A stretch of DNA of 64,000 nucleotides, from positions 2,542,001-2,606,000 of the forward strand of contig NC_021499.1 in assembly GCF_000412695.1 (NCBI RefSeq). Reading direction: 5' to 3'. The notes under the pieces are model-generated. The model was not told where the DNA came from and searched no databases. It saw only the letters and a list, made by a program, of their open reading frames with translations. The DNA comes from Pseudomonas resinovorans NBRC 106553 (GTDB lineage: Bacteria; Pseudomonadota; Gammaproteobacteria; Pseudomonadales; Pseudomonadaceae). This document shows, one piece after another, positions 32,224 through 40,414 of this stretch (positions are counted from its first letter, which is position 1; every line of letters starts with the position of its first letter). The position numbers and the translations under genes are program-made.

Positions 32224-32303
32224 CGTGTTTGGTGGGACCAGCGCTATCCGACTTGAAGTGATCTCGAGTGCAGGGCTTTCATTTCGAGTCGGCCTGTAAC
32301 CGG

Positions 32304-32690
32304 CTATATCCAGACATCGCTCTCTGCCGTGCGATCCCCAGCCGCTTCGCCGGTGTTCACCACACCGCGGGGCTCTATGAGCATCAACAACACCTCCTCC
32401 TGGGCGTAAGGCTTGTGCTCGACACCTTTCGGCACAACGAACAAGTCGCCGCTGCCGAGCACCACGTGCCGGTCCCGGAAGTCGATGCGCAGCTGGCCCT
32501 CGATCACAAAGAAAGCCTCGTCCGTTTCCGCGTGAGAGTGCCAGACGAAGTCACCCTGGATACGTACGACCTTGAATTGGTAGTCGTTCATTTCCGCAAC
32601 GACCTTGGGTGACCACTGCTCAGTGACGAGTGAGAGCTTCTGAAGGAGGTTGATCGGCTGCTGGTTGAGCTGCGAGAGGGGGCTGGGCAT
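32304..32690 (-). CDS. Single-domain cupin protein
   Basis: The start is the ATG at 32690 after GAGGAG; the earlier in-frame ATG lacks a site. The 128-residue product has cupin motif 1 ([22 protein letters not shown]) with metal-type His-x-His and Glu, and motif 2 ([19 protein letters not shown]). Such small cupins are metal-binding sensors, isomerases or dioxygenases. An AraC gene with its own cupin-like sensor domain lies 72 bases upstream on the same strand, so the two may be co-regulated. Confidence 0.85.
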   Translation of the reverse strand: MPSPLSQLNQQPINLLQKLSLVTEQWSPKVVAEMNDYQFKVVRIQGDFVWHSHAETDEAFFVIEGQLRIDFRDRHVVLGSGDLFVVPKGVEHKPYAQEEVLLMLIEPRGVVNTGEAAGDRTAESDVWI

Positions 32691-32762
32691 GGTTGGCTCC
32701 TCGTGTTGGCTTTCCATGAGCCTACCCACCCGCTCCAGGGGCCTCTTGTACGATCCTGCAAC

Positions 32763-33575
32763 CTAGAGGGATTTCAGGAGCAACAACCAGCGTGCCGGTG
32801 AAAGCCCGAAGGTATTGCGGAACTGGCGTGTCATATGGCTCTGATCGTAGAAGCCTGCGGCGAGGGCGGCATCTGCGAGGTCAGAGCCGGACAACAGAAG
32901 ATCACGACAGATATCCAGGCGGCGCATGGTCACGTAGCGATACGGGCTGGTTCCATAAAGCGCACGAAAGTCCCGGGACAGGCTGCTTTGATCCCGCCCG
33001 CTGATCCGCTCCAGTTCTTCGATCGTCATGCTCGCGCCGTTCATGTCCAGAATGTATGACCGGGCGCGCTCGGCGGCTTGATAGTCGATGGCGCGACGGC
33101 CCCGGCCTTTTCCCGCTGCTGCCTCCAGTGCGTGAGCCAGATCATGGATGGCGTCGTCCTCCTCCAGCGACTCGACGGGGCGTTCCATTGCCTGCATGAG
33201 CGAGTCGATCGCTCGAAGAACTCGTACGTCGTTGGATAGACCGTCTGCGACAAACGGAAGGGCCTTGCCGCCCAGTGCCTGCTGGATCAGCACCGGGTCT
33301 ATGTAGAGCATGCGATAACGGAAACCCTCATCGGTACCGGCCCTGCCATCGTGAAGCTCATCCGGGTGAAGCACCATCGCTCCGCCGGGAAGGCTGTGCC
33401 GCATCCCGCCGCGATAGCGAAAGCTTTGTACGCCGGACATCGTTAGACCGATGGCATAGGTGTCGTGCCGATGGGGCTCGTAACCATGACCGCTGAAATA
33501 GGCTTCGATTCGTTCCACTTTGCTTGGAAAGTGACTTTGAAGCATCCAGTCTCGCCTGGCGGAACCTGCACTCAT
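32763..33575 (-). CDS. AraC-family regulator with cupin-type sensor domain
   Basis: The 270-residue protein has an N-terminal AraC-binding cupin (YFSGHGYEPHRHDTYAIGLTMSGVQSFRYRGG...PGGAMVLHPDELHDG). The C-terminal pair of helix-turn-helices includes MTIEELERISGRDQSSLSRDFRALYGTSPYRYVTMRRL and DAALAAGFYDQSHMTRQFRNTFGLSPARW. It resembles AraC regulators of LysE-type or amino-acid exporters. The only gene in a position to be its local target here is the cupin downstream. The effector is unknown. Confidence 0.9.
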   Translation of the reverse strand: MSAGSARRDWMLQSHFPSKVERIEAYFSGHGYEPHRHDTYAIGLTMSGVQSFRYRGGMRHSLPGGAMVLHPDELHDGRAGTDEGFRYRMLYIDPVLIQQALGGKALPFVADGLSNDVRVLRAIDSLMQAMERPVESLEEDDAIHDLAHALEAAAGKGRGRRAIDYQAAERARSYILDMNGASMTIEELERISGRDQSSLSRDFRALYGTSPYRYVTMRRLDICRDLLLSGSDLADAALAAGFYDQSHMTRQFRNTFGLSPARWLLLLKSL

Positions 33576-33646
33576 TGCGCTGACCTCCCAGCTTCATCTA
33601 GTGGTCTGGGCAACGATAAATCGCTTTGGCTGCAGTGTCCCTGTCA

Positions 33647-33859
33647 TTAGTCGCTTGCAAGAAAACGACCTTGGCCACTGAGCGCCCGCTTCTGGCGGGT
33701 TAGCGACGGTCTGACTTCGACCGCCGCTGTGGACTGCTCCGCCATTTCCAAGGCGTCATAGACCTCAATCCCCAGGTATCGGACGGTGCTCTCAAGCTTC
33801 GTATGGCCGAGCAGGAGTTTTCGGGTTGTCCGAGGAGCGGACCCTATGATGCGGTCCAA
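33647..33859 (-). pseudogene. C-terminal fragment of a tyrosine recombinase (integrase)
   Basis: The 70-residue frame contains LLLGHTKLESTVRYLGIEVYDALEMAEQ, the end of the catalytic domain of phage-type integrases with the LLGH motif and the active-site Tyr of VRYLG. Everything before it, including the catalytic Arg region, is missing; the first 15 residues do not fit the family. It is a remnant left by excision or decay of a mobile element. The sequence to its right (33860-34030) is gene-free and reads TGCTATCGGCCAGAGCGGAC, a type often seen next to such remnants. Confidence 0.75.
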
Positions 33860-34031
33860 CGAGTTTTCGCAGCCAGCAGTAACTTGCTGCGGCTATCTAT
33901 TGGTAAGTCGGAAATGGTCAGTTGCAGCCGGTCGCGGATGGCTGCTATCGGCCAGAGCGGACGGAATTCGTCTCGCTGGAGTAGCCTCATGTACCGACGT
34001 TCCGGGGCCGCATGATGCCAGCGCGGTTCTG

Positions 34032-35393
34032 TCATCTGCCTTGCAGGCTTCGCTCTTCCCACCAGTCGAACGCCTGGAGCGCCCTGCGGGCCACTCGGCC
34101 AGCGACGAAGGACAGCGTGTCGTTGGGCATGGAGATGGATTTTCTGTTCACGATCCAGAAGTCCGTCAGTTCGGTTTTCCGGCCATCGAGCAGGTCCGCG
34201 ATGGTTCGGCCGTTGAGGTGCGTCAGCGCTACGCCGTGGCCAAAGCAGCCGCCGGAATAGATGATGCGTTCGTCATCGACGAAGCTGATCTCGGGGACCA
34301 TGTCGACGTTCACCGAGACGGGGCCGCCCCATCGATAGGCGATTCGTACGTCCTTCAGTTGCGGGTAGATCCACTTCAAATGGGCTTCGCAGTGCTGCCA
34401 GCTCATGGGCGAGGACACTTCGTCCATGGCGGGTGTCCGGTAGACCATCGCGTTGCCCCCACCCATGACGATGCGGCCGTCGGCGGTCGGGCGGTAGTAA
34501 TGCAGCAGTTGCCGGTTGTCGCCGAATGCCTGTCGGTCCTTCCAGCCGATGCTCTCCCATTGCTCCGCGGTGAGGCGCTCGGTGACGACCTGATAGGTCC
34601 AGAGGGGGTACTGCCGGTTCTGCAGCCTGCGGGTGTCCGGCACCTGGCGGGAGTAGGCGTTGGTGGCGACCACGAGCTTGTCGGCGGTGATCTTGCCACC
34701 GGGCGTCTTCAGCACGATGTCCGAGGCGGTCCTTTCAATGTCGGTGACCGGGCTGGTTTCGTGGATTGAAACACCCGCCGATTCGGCCAGGCGCTTGAGT
34801 TCTCGAACCTGCTTGCACGGGTTGAGGTTGCCGGTGTTGGACTCATAGATCCCACCGGTGAAGCGCTCGGAGTGGAAGTCCTGCTGAACCCGGGACTTGT
34901 CCTGCCACGTGAGATCCCCGGCGATGCCCAGCTGCTGGAGCAGCTCATGGGTTTTCTGCAGGCGGCCCATCTGCTTCCCGGAGTAGCTGATGCGAACCAT
35001 GCCGGTATGGCGGTAATCCGATTGCAGACCTTGCGCCTCGATCAGGTCTTTCGTGTGGGCGACCGCCTTGTCCAGGTAGTGGTGGGCATCGATCAGTTTC
35101 TGCTTGCCCCAGCGCAGCAGCACCATCTCGGGCTCGAGTCCGAAGAGCCGAGTACTGAAACCGGCGTTGCGGCCGCTGGCCCCGAAGCCGATGACGGCGG
35201 CTTCGAGTACCACGACGCGGGCGTTGGGGTTGTCCCGCTTGAACTGCCAGGCGGTGTTCAGGCCGGTGAAGCCGCCGCCGATGATGGCCACGTCCACCTT
35301 CAGGTCTTCCTTCAGGGGGCCGTTGGGCGAGTAGTGCCCATAGTCGTGCTGCCAGAAGGACATGCTGTCCAGTCGCGGGTCTCGATGGGTCAT
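34032..35393 (-). CDS. FAD-dependent oxidoreductase of the DAO family (amine/amino acid oxidase-like)
   Basis: The 453-residue protein has the dinucleotide-binding VAIIGGGFTGLNTAW (GGGFTG at 39-44), GFGASGRNAGF soon after, and the C-terminal GRTIADLL of the DAO fold. It resembles PuuB-type gamma-glutamylputrescine oxidases and other oxidases of secondary or conjugated amines. There is no signal peptide, so it works in the cytosol. A promoter of the same AraC-type architecture as the two amine dehydrogenase operons lies upstream (35502-35556), which places it in the same regulon. Confidence 0.87.
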   Translation of the reverse strand: MTHRDPRLDSMSFWQHDYGHYSPNGPLKEDLKVDVAIIGGGFTGLNTAWQFKRDNPNARVVVLEAAVIGFGASGRNAGFSTRLFGLEPEMVLLRWGKQKLIDAHHYLDKAVAHTKDLIEAQGLQSDYRHTGMVRISYSGKQMGRLQKTHELLQQLGIAGDLTWQDKSRVQQDFHSERFTGGIYESNTGNLNPCKQVRELKRLAESAGVSIHETSPVTDIERTASDIVLKTPGGKITADKLVVATNAYSRQVPDTRRLQNRQYPLWTYQVVTERLTAEQWESIGWKDRQAFGDNRQLLHYYRPTADGRIVMGGGNAMVYRTPAMDEVSSPMSWQHCEAHLKWIYPQLKDVRIAYRWGGPVSVNVDMVPEISFVDDERIIYSGGCFGHGVALTHLNGRTIADLLDGRKTELTDFWIVNRKSISMPNDTLSFVAGRVARRALQAFDWWEERSLQGR

Positions 35394-35501
35394 GCTTTCA
35401 CTCTCTGCCGGTGATGTGTCCGTCGGTTTGCCGGGATGGGGAGCGGAGTCTCGTTACATCCTTCGCTGGGATCTCCCGGGCCGACGTGAGCCAGGAAGGT
35501 C

Positions 35502-35556
35502 AGGGTAGCGGGCGGCTCAGGCGGTGAATTGGCAGGGGGTGCCAGGACTTTCAGCA
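35502..35556 (-). promoter_or_regulatory. AraC-type regulated promoter P4 (FAD oxidoreductase)
   Basis: On the minus strand TGCTGAAA starts at 35556, TGGC comes at +12 and TGCCAATT starts at 35534, exactly 22 bp on. A -10-like TACCCT follows at 35507-35502. The first half-site is the weakest of the four promoters with this layout. The predicted leader is about 100 bases. Confidence 0.5.
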
Positions 35557-35627
35557 GTTCGCGCCAGGCAGGCGCCGCTGGAGGGACGGTGCGCGCCGGG
35601 AAGGGGCAGGCACCTGGCTGGAGAACC

Positions 35628-36623
35628 TCAGGAGAGGGGGTGGTTGGCGGCGCGATACTGCTGCGGCGACTGCCCGGTCCAGCGCCGGAAGGCCCGGGTG
35701 AAGGAACCCGACTCGGAGTAGCCCACCAGCAAGGAAATCTCCGTCATGGAGTACTCCGAATCCTTCATGTAGGCGAGCGCCAGCTCCCGGCGTACATCTT
35801 CCACCAACGACGAGAACTCTATCCCGTGCTCCTTGAGGCGTCGCTGCAGTGTCCGCCGGCTGACGCCAAGCTGCTCGCAGATGTCGACCAGGGAGGGCAC
35901 GCCGCTGCTCATGTCGGCGGCAATCATGCGGGTGATCTGCAGCAGCAGCTCATCCGGTATGTAGCGTTCGTGGCGTTCCTTTTCGAGGTAGGGCTCCAGA
36001 GCCTTGTACAGGCGCTCGTTGCCATGGGGCACCGGCAGGTTCAGTGTCTCGATGGGCAGGTAGATCCGATTGGTGGGCTGATTGAAGTACAGCGGGCACT
36101 GGAAGATGCGCTTGTGCTCCGACACGTCGGCCGGCCGGTCATGCTCGAAGTCGACGCGCGACGGCCGTATCGGGCTGTTGGTGATCAGGTTGAGCTGTCG
36201 GAAAGCCGAGGCAATGGCGAACTCGGAGTCCTGCCTTCGGTGAATGACGGTCGGGTCGGTCACCTGGTAGTCGACGTAGACGTAGCGGGCGTCCGTCTCG
36301 TAGGTGAAGCTCGACTCCTGGGCAAACACCACGATGAACTGGTGAAGCGTCTTCAGGACCTTTTCGACACTGGTTGCGCAGTGCAGGGCATGCCCGAGCG
36401 CGCCGAAATCATCCGCTTCGGTCTGGTTGCCGAGCACGAGCCCGATATTGGGGTTCGTCTTTCCGGCGGCCTCCCAGAGCGCCACGTACTGCTCGCCGGG
36501 AATCTCCACGTCCGCTCTTTCAAGTATCCGGGTGTCCAGTCCGACCGCGGCCAGATGTGGCGCGAAGACTTCGCTGAAGCGACGAAAGAAGTTCTCGGAG
36601 AGGACCGTACGCGCTGATCTCAT
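35628..36623 (-). CDS. AraC-family regulator with arabinose-binding-type N-terminal domain (OruR/ArgR-like)
   Basis: The ATG at 36623 (MRSARTVLSENFF) aligns with the start of the paralogue at 7669; a GTG three codons earlier is possible. The 331-residue protein has the same PF12625-type sensor (EQYVALWEAAG...GALGHALHCATSVEKVLK). Its C-terminal domain reads LVDICEQLGVSRRTLQRRLKEHGIEFSSLVEDVRRELA...VGYSESGSFTRAFRRWTGQSPQQYR. It is transcribed away from cassette 2 and sits between two promoters (35502-35556, 36779-36833) with AraC-type direct repeats. It is therefore the prime candidate to bind them. Confidence 0.9.
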   Translation of the reverse strand: MRSARTVLSENFFRRFSEVFAPHLAAVGLDTRILERADVEIPGEQYVALWEAAGKTNPNIGLVLGNQTEADDFGALGHALHCATSVEKVLKTLHQFIVVFAQESSFTYETDARYVYVDYQVTDPTVIHRRQDSEFAIASAFRQLNLITNSPIRPSRVDFEHDRPADVSEHKRIFQCPLYFNQPTNRIYLPIETLNLPVPHGNERLYKALEPYLEKERHERYIPDELLLQITRMIAADMSSGVPSLVDICEQLGVSRRTLQRRLKEHGIEFSSLVEDVRRELALAYMKDSEYSMTEISLLVGYSESGSFTRAFRRWTGQSPQQYRAANHPLS

Positions 36624-37095
36624 GTGTTCCACAGCCTGTCTGTTTGTGTTGCCGCCGATCCCTCGTTGCCGGGCATGGGCAGCCGGCGCGGATCATCCAC
36701 TGCCCGTTGCCCAAGGGCAATGAGTGGTGGTGGTGCCGGTGCCCCTTTTGTAGCCTCCCTGAAACCCATGGCACCGAATGCCAAACGGGCTGGCGCGAGC
36801 GGGCAATCCTTGGCGCCGGCCTTCCAATAATTTTGTGCCCAAGGTGAGCCTGAAGATTTTGGCCAGGTCGTGATGACTGGCCTCGTTTTCCCAGCGCAAG
36901 CAGGTCGCCCACCCGAACAAGAACAAGATTAGCGGGGCCGGTTCCATGACCGCAACGACACCCACTACCGACACGATGCCGGTATTCACGCAGCACGTCC
37001 CTTCCATGCCTCGGGCCTCGCCCTCTCGCTGACCCTTAGTGTTCGCGGAGTGCCGCGTTCCTGAAAGACCACAACAAAAACCTCAGGAGAAACCG
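36624..37095. other. 472-base divergent region, AraC / cassette 2, with a long leader
   Basis: Contains promoter P3 (36779-36833), then about 255 bases of predicted 5' leader before the DUF1329 start. The leader has a perfect GGCCAG-N10-CTGGCC hairpin (36861-36882) followed by TCGTTTTCC. No protein-like frame is visible. The long leader, absent at the other three promoters, may hold an attenuator or RNA-level control. Confidence 0.55.
36779..36833 (+). promoter_or_regulatory. AraC-type regulated promoter P3 (cassette 2)
   Basis: TGCCAAAC at 36779, TGGC at +12, the second half-site GGGCAATC at 36801 (+22) and a good -10 box TAATTT at 36828-36833. The first 22 bases agree with the corresponding 22 bases of promoter P2 (43743) at 17 positions. 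Confidence 0.6.
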
Positions 37096-38457
37096 ATGAG
37101 ATTCTTCCCGCGTTCCTTGCTGGGCGGCGCACTGTGCGCGCTGTTCGGCGCCACCGGCCTGCAGGCCGCCCCCTCGGTCGACGCCAGCCGTCTCGGCCGC
37201 GACCTCACCCCCATCGGCGCCGAAAAGGCCGGCAACGCCGATGGCAGCATTCCCGCCTGGGACGGTGGCCTGACCCGGGCGCCCGCCGGTTGGACACCGG
37301 GGCACGGCGACCCTTTCGCCGCCGATAAACCGCTGTATTCCATCGATGCCGGCAATCTCGCCCAGTACCAGGCGCAGGTACCGGAAGGGCAGGCGGCGCT
37401 GATCAAGGCCTATCCGGGTTATCGCCTGGATGTCTACCCGACTCACCGCAGTTGTGCGGTACCCGCCGAGGTGGCCGAGCGCACCCGCGCCAACGCCGGG
37501 CAGAGCCGTATCGGCGCCGATGGTTGGCGCCTGGAGCAGGCCGTGGGGGCGGCGGTGCCGTTCCCCATGCCGCAGAACGGCGTGGAGGTGCTGTGGAACT
37601 TCAAGCTGCGCTACATGGCCAAGGCGCGTCGGGCGCAGATCGCGCTGCTGATGCGGGAAAAGGGCGGCGACCTGTTCGAGGTCAAGCAGTGGGCCACCGA
37701 GTACTACCCCTACAACGACCCGGCGGTGAAGTCACCGGCGGACACCGACGGCATCGAGGCCAAGCTGCTCTACGACGTACTCTCGCCGTCGTCCCGCGCG
37801 GGCGAGATGTACCTGTTGCACAGCCTGCTGGACCGCCCCCAGGACGCCTGGATCTACTTCCCGGGGCAACGCCGGGTGCGCCGCGCACCATCCTTCGCCT
37901 ACGACAACCCGGTTGCCGGCAGCGACAGCCTGTACTTCGTCGACCAGATCAACATGTTCACCGGTGCCCTGGACCGCTACGACTTCAAGCTGATCGGCAA
38001 GAAGGAAATGGTGGTGCCCTACAACTCCTACAAGCTGGTGGACAAGGCCAACAAGTACGAGGACCTGATGGGCCCGGACTACCTGAACCGCGACGTGCAG
38101 CGTTACGAGAAGCACCGCGTCTGGGTGGTCGAGGCGAGCGTCAAGGCTGACAAGCGCCACTCGTTCGCCAAGCGGGTGATGTACTTCGACGAAGACAGCT
38201 GGGGCCTCCTGCACGTGGACATCTTCGACGCCAAGGGCAATCTCTGGCGGGTCCAGGAAGGCAGCCAGTGGGCCGATCCCGGCATCCAGGCCTGCACCAG
38301 CTTCGAGTACGTCAGCTACGACCTGGTGGCGCGACGCTACCTGGCCGACGGCTTCACCCAGGAAGGCGAGGTCCTCGACCTGACCGCGGGCCTGGAAGGG
38401 CGCGTCACCGACAGCCTGTTCAACCCCAGCGAACTGCGCCGTCGCGGCGAGCGTTGA
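37096..38457 (+). CDS. DUF1329 periplasmic protein, cassette 2
   Basis: The start is the ATG at 37096 after AGGAG. The 453-residue product has a Sec signal ending GLQA, then the family opening DASRLGRDLTPIGAEKAGNADGSIPAWDGG. It also carries the conserved WNFKLRYMAKARRAQ, FPGQRRVRRAPSFAYDNP and YEKHRVWVVEASVKADKRHSFAKRV. It is paralogous to 11217-12575 through its whole length. It is the likely LolA/LolB-fold carrier of this cassette. The gene is led by promoter P3 and followed 20 bases later by DUF1302. Confidence 0.9.
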   Translation: MRFFPRSLLGGALCALFGATGLQAAPSVDASRLGRDLTPIGAEKAGNADGSIPAWDGGLTRAPAGWTPGHGDPFAADKPLYSIDAGNLAQYQAQVPEGQAALIKAYPGYRLDVYPTHRSCAVPAEVAERTRANAGQSRIGADGWRLEQAVGAAVPFPMPQNGVEVLWNFKLRYMAKARRAQIALLMREKGGDLFEVKQWATEYYPYNDPAVKSPADTDGIEAKLLYDVLSPSSRAGEMYLLHSLLDRPQDAWIYFPGQRRVRRAPSFAYDNPVAGSDSLYFVDQINMFTGALDRYDFKLIGKKEMVVPYNSYKLVDKANKYEDLMGPDYLNRDVQRYEKHRVWVVEASVKADKRHSFAKRVMYFDEDSWGLLHVDIFDAKGNLWRVQEGSQWADPGIQACTSFEYVSYDLVARRYLADGFTQEGEVLDLTAGLEGRVTDSLFNPSELRRRGER

Positions 38458-38477
38458 TCGGACCGGAGAACCTCTCG

Positions 38478-40331
38478 ATGAAGTACCGCAAGCAATGTGC
38501 GGCTCCGGCCGCGCAGGGAACGCCGTGTGCCCGCAATCTGCTCACCCTGGCCATGCTGGCAGCCTCCGGCGTGCTCTGGTCGCAGCCGGGCCAGGCGTTC
38601 ACCTTCGGCTCCGAGGATGGCCTGTCGGGCAGTTTCGACTCGACGCTTTCCTATGGTTTCGCCACGCGCCTGGAATCCCCGGATTGCCGCCTGCTGGGCG
38701 GCGACAACGGCGGTTGCAACAACGGCACCAGCAACGAACTGGGCCGCTACTACAACCTCGGCCGGGGCAACGGCTACGCCAACGCCGACATCAACTACAG
38801 CAACGCCGACGACGGCAACCTGAACTACCACAAGCACGACGTGTTCTCCCACGTGATCAAGGGCACCCACGAGCTGAGCCTGAAGTTCGGCGACGGCTGG
38901 AGCGCACTGGGCCGGGTCGCCTGGGCCAAGGACTTCAAGATGGACAACACGCGGCGCACCGAGCTGGATGACCAGGCCAGACGCGACGCCACCGAGCGCT
39001 TCGACCTGCTGGACCTGTGGGTGGCGAAAAGCTTCGACATCGGCGACATGCCGGCCAAGGTCAAGGTCGGCAACCAGGTGATCAGCTGGGGCGAGGAGAT
39101 CTTCGTCACCGGCGGCATCAACCAGATCAACGCCCTCAGCCTGCCCAAGTACCACACCCCGGGCACCCAGCTGAAAGAGGTGTTCATCCCCGCGCCCATG
39201 GCGTCCTTCAGCGTGGGCCTCACCGACACCCTGAGCATGGAGGGTTACTACCAGTTCAGATGGAACGCCTATGGCCTGGATCCGGTGGGCACCTACTTCT
39301 CCACCGCCGACATCGTGGGGGAGGGGCGGCGTCCCATCTATTACCCCACCGACTATGTGGACGGCCTCCTCGGCGCGGGGACCTGTGCCGCCGTTACGCC
39401 AACCGGTCACTGCGGCGATCCGCTGGTGAGCGGCCTGGACGATGCGACGCTGGTGGCCCTGGGGCTGGCCGTTCCCTACGGCGGCGAGCGTGAGGCGAAG
39501 AACAGCGGCCAGTACGGCCTGGCGCTGCGCTGGACCGCAGAGAGCATCGAGACCGAGTTCGGCTTCTACTACCAGCGCTACCACGACAAGCTGCCCTTCG
39601 TCGGCTACACGGCGCTGACCGATCCGGACAACCTGGTGGTGGACAATTTCTTCATCAACTACGGCGAAGACAAGGACCTGTTCGGCCTGTCCATGAACAC
39701 CATGGTCGGTCCGGTGGCGGTGGCCGGCGAGCTGTCCTATCGACCCGACGACAGTGTCGGCGTCGACCCGACGGTGCCCTTCGGCCGGGCCTTCAGCGGC
39801 GGCTTCAATCCTAACAGCGTGTTCGATACCGGGGTCCACCGGGGCTTCGTCGAGGAGGAGAAGTGGCAGGCCAACGTCAACGCCATCTACAGCTTCTCGG
39901 CCAACGATCCGCTGGGCTTCATTCCCAGCAGCCTGGGCGCCTCCGACGGCTTCATCCTGGCCGAGGCGGTGGTCACCCGCTATCCGGGGCTGGATACCTC
40001 CGGCAAGACGCCGTACTTCCTGCCGGACTACTCGCTGCCGGACAAGACCAGCTGGGGTTATGTGGCCGAGATCGGCATCAACTACCCGGACCTGTTCGGC
40101 AGCGGCATCACCGTGACACCGCAGCTGGACTTCAGCCACGACGTCAACGGCACCACGCCTAACGCCATGCCCTTCGTCGAGGGGCGCAAGTCGCTCACCA
40201 CCTCCGTGCTGTTCAACTACCGCGACCGCTGGAAGGGCAACCTGCAGTGGGTGCAGTACTGGGGTGGCGGTGGCAACAACCTGATGGCCGACCGCGACTT
40301 CCTCGCCGGCAGCCTTTCCTACTCGTTCTGA
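38478..40331 (+). CDS. DUF1302 outer-membrane beta-barrel protein, cassette 2
   Basis: The start is the ATG at 38478 after GGAGAA; upstream in-frame codons lie inside DUF1329. It has 617 residues, the same length as the cassette 1 copy. Its signal peptide ends QPGQA and the mature protein opens FTFGSEDGLSGSFDSTLSYGFATRLE. The barrel ends SLSYSF. Differences from copy 1 cluster in a loop around residues 285-330 (PTDYVDGLLGAGTCAAVTPTGHCGDPLVSG). That surface could differ in substrate choice; this is inference. Confidence 0.9.
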   Translation: MKYRKQCAAPAAQGTPCARNLLTLAMLAASGVLWSQPGQAFTFGSEDGLSGSFDSTLSYGFATRLESPDCRLLGGDNGGCNNGTSNELGRYYNLGRGNGYANADINYSNADDGNLNYHKHDVFSHVIKGTHELSLKFGDGWSALGRVAWAKDFKMDNTRRTELDDQARRDATERFDLLDLWVAKSFDIGDMPAKVKVGNQVISWGEEIFVTGGINQINALSLPKYHTPGTQLKEVFIPAPMASFSVGLTDTLSMEGYYQFRWNAYGLDPVGTYFSTADIVGEGRRPIYYPTDYVDGLLGAGTCAAVTPTGHCGDPLVSGLDDATLVALGLAVPYGGEREAKNSGQYGLALRWTAESIETEFGFYYQRYHDKLPFVGYTALTDPDNLVVDNFFINYGEDKDLFGLSMNTMVGPVAVAGELSYRPDDSVGVDPTVPFGRAFSGGFNPNSVFDTGVHRGFVEEEKWQANVNAIYSFSANDPLGFIPSSLGASDGFILAEAVVTRYPGLDTSGKTPYFLPDYSLPDKTSWGYVAEIGINYPDLFGSGITVTPQLDFSHDVNGTTPNAMPFVEGRKSLTTSVLFNYRDRWKGNLQWVQYWGGGGNNLMADRDFLAGSLSYSF

Positions 40332-40414
40332 CCCAGCGGTGGCCACGGGGCGCGTCGGCCGGAGTCAATCCGGCCCGGCGCGCCGCCGGGGCCTGCGTTG
40401 AATCGAGGCATTCC

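Larger units (their letters stand above)
31812..32303. other. 492-base gap with paired inverted motifs and a strong terminator but no ORF
   Basis: No convincing coding frame exists here. Three CCAATGTTG 9-mers occur: plus strand at 31821, inverted at 31893-31901, plus at 32029-32037. The last two belong to a longer facing pair (31878-31901 and 32029-32064). A rho-independent terminator on the plus strand (32187-32223) has no gene before it, which is compatible with a small RNA transcribed rightward. Confidence 0.55.
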
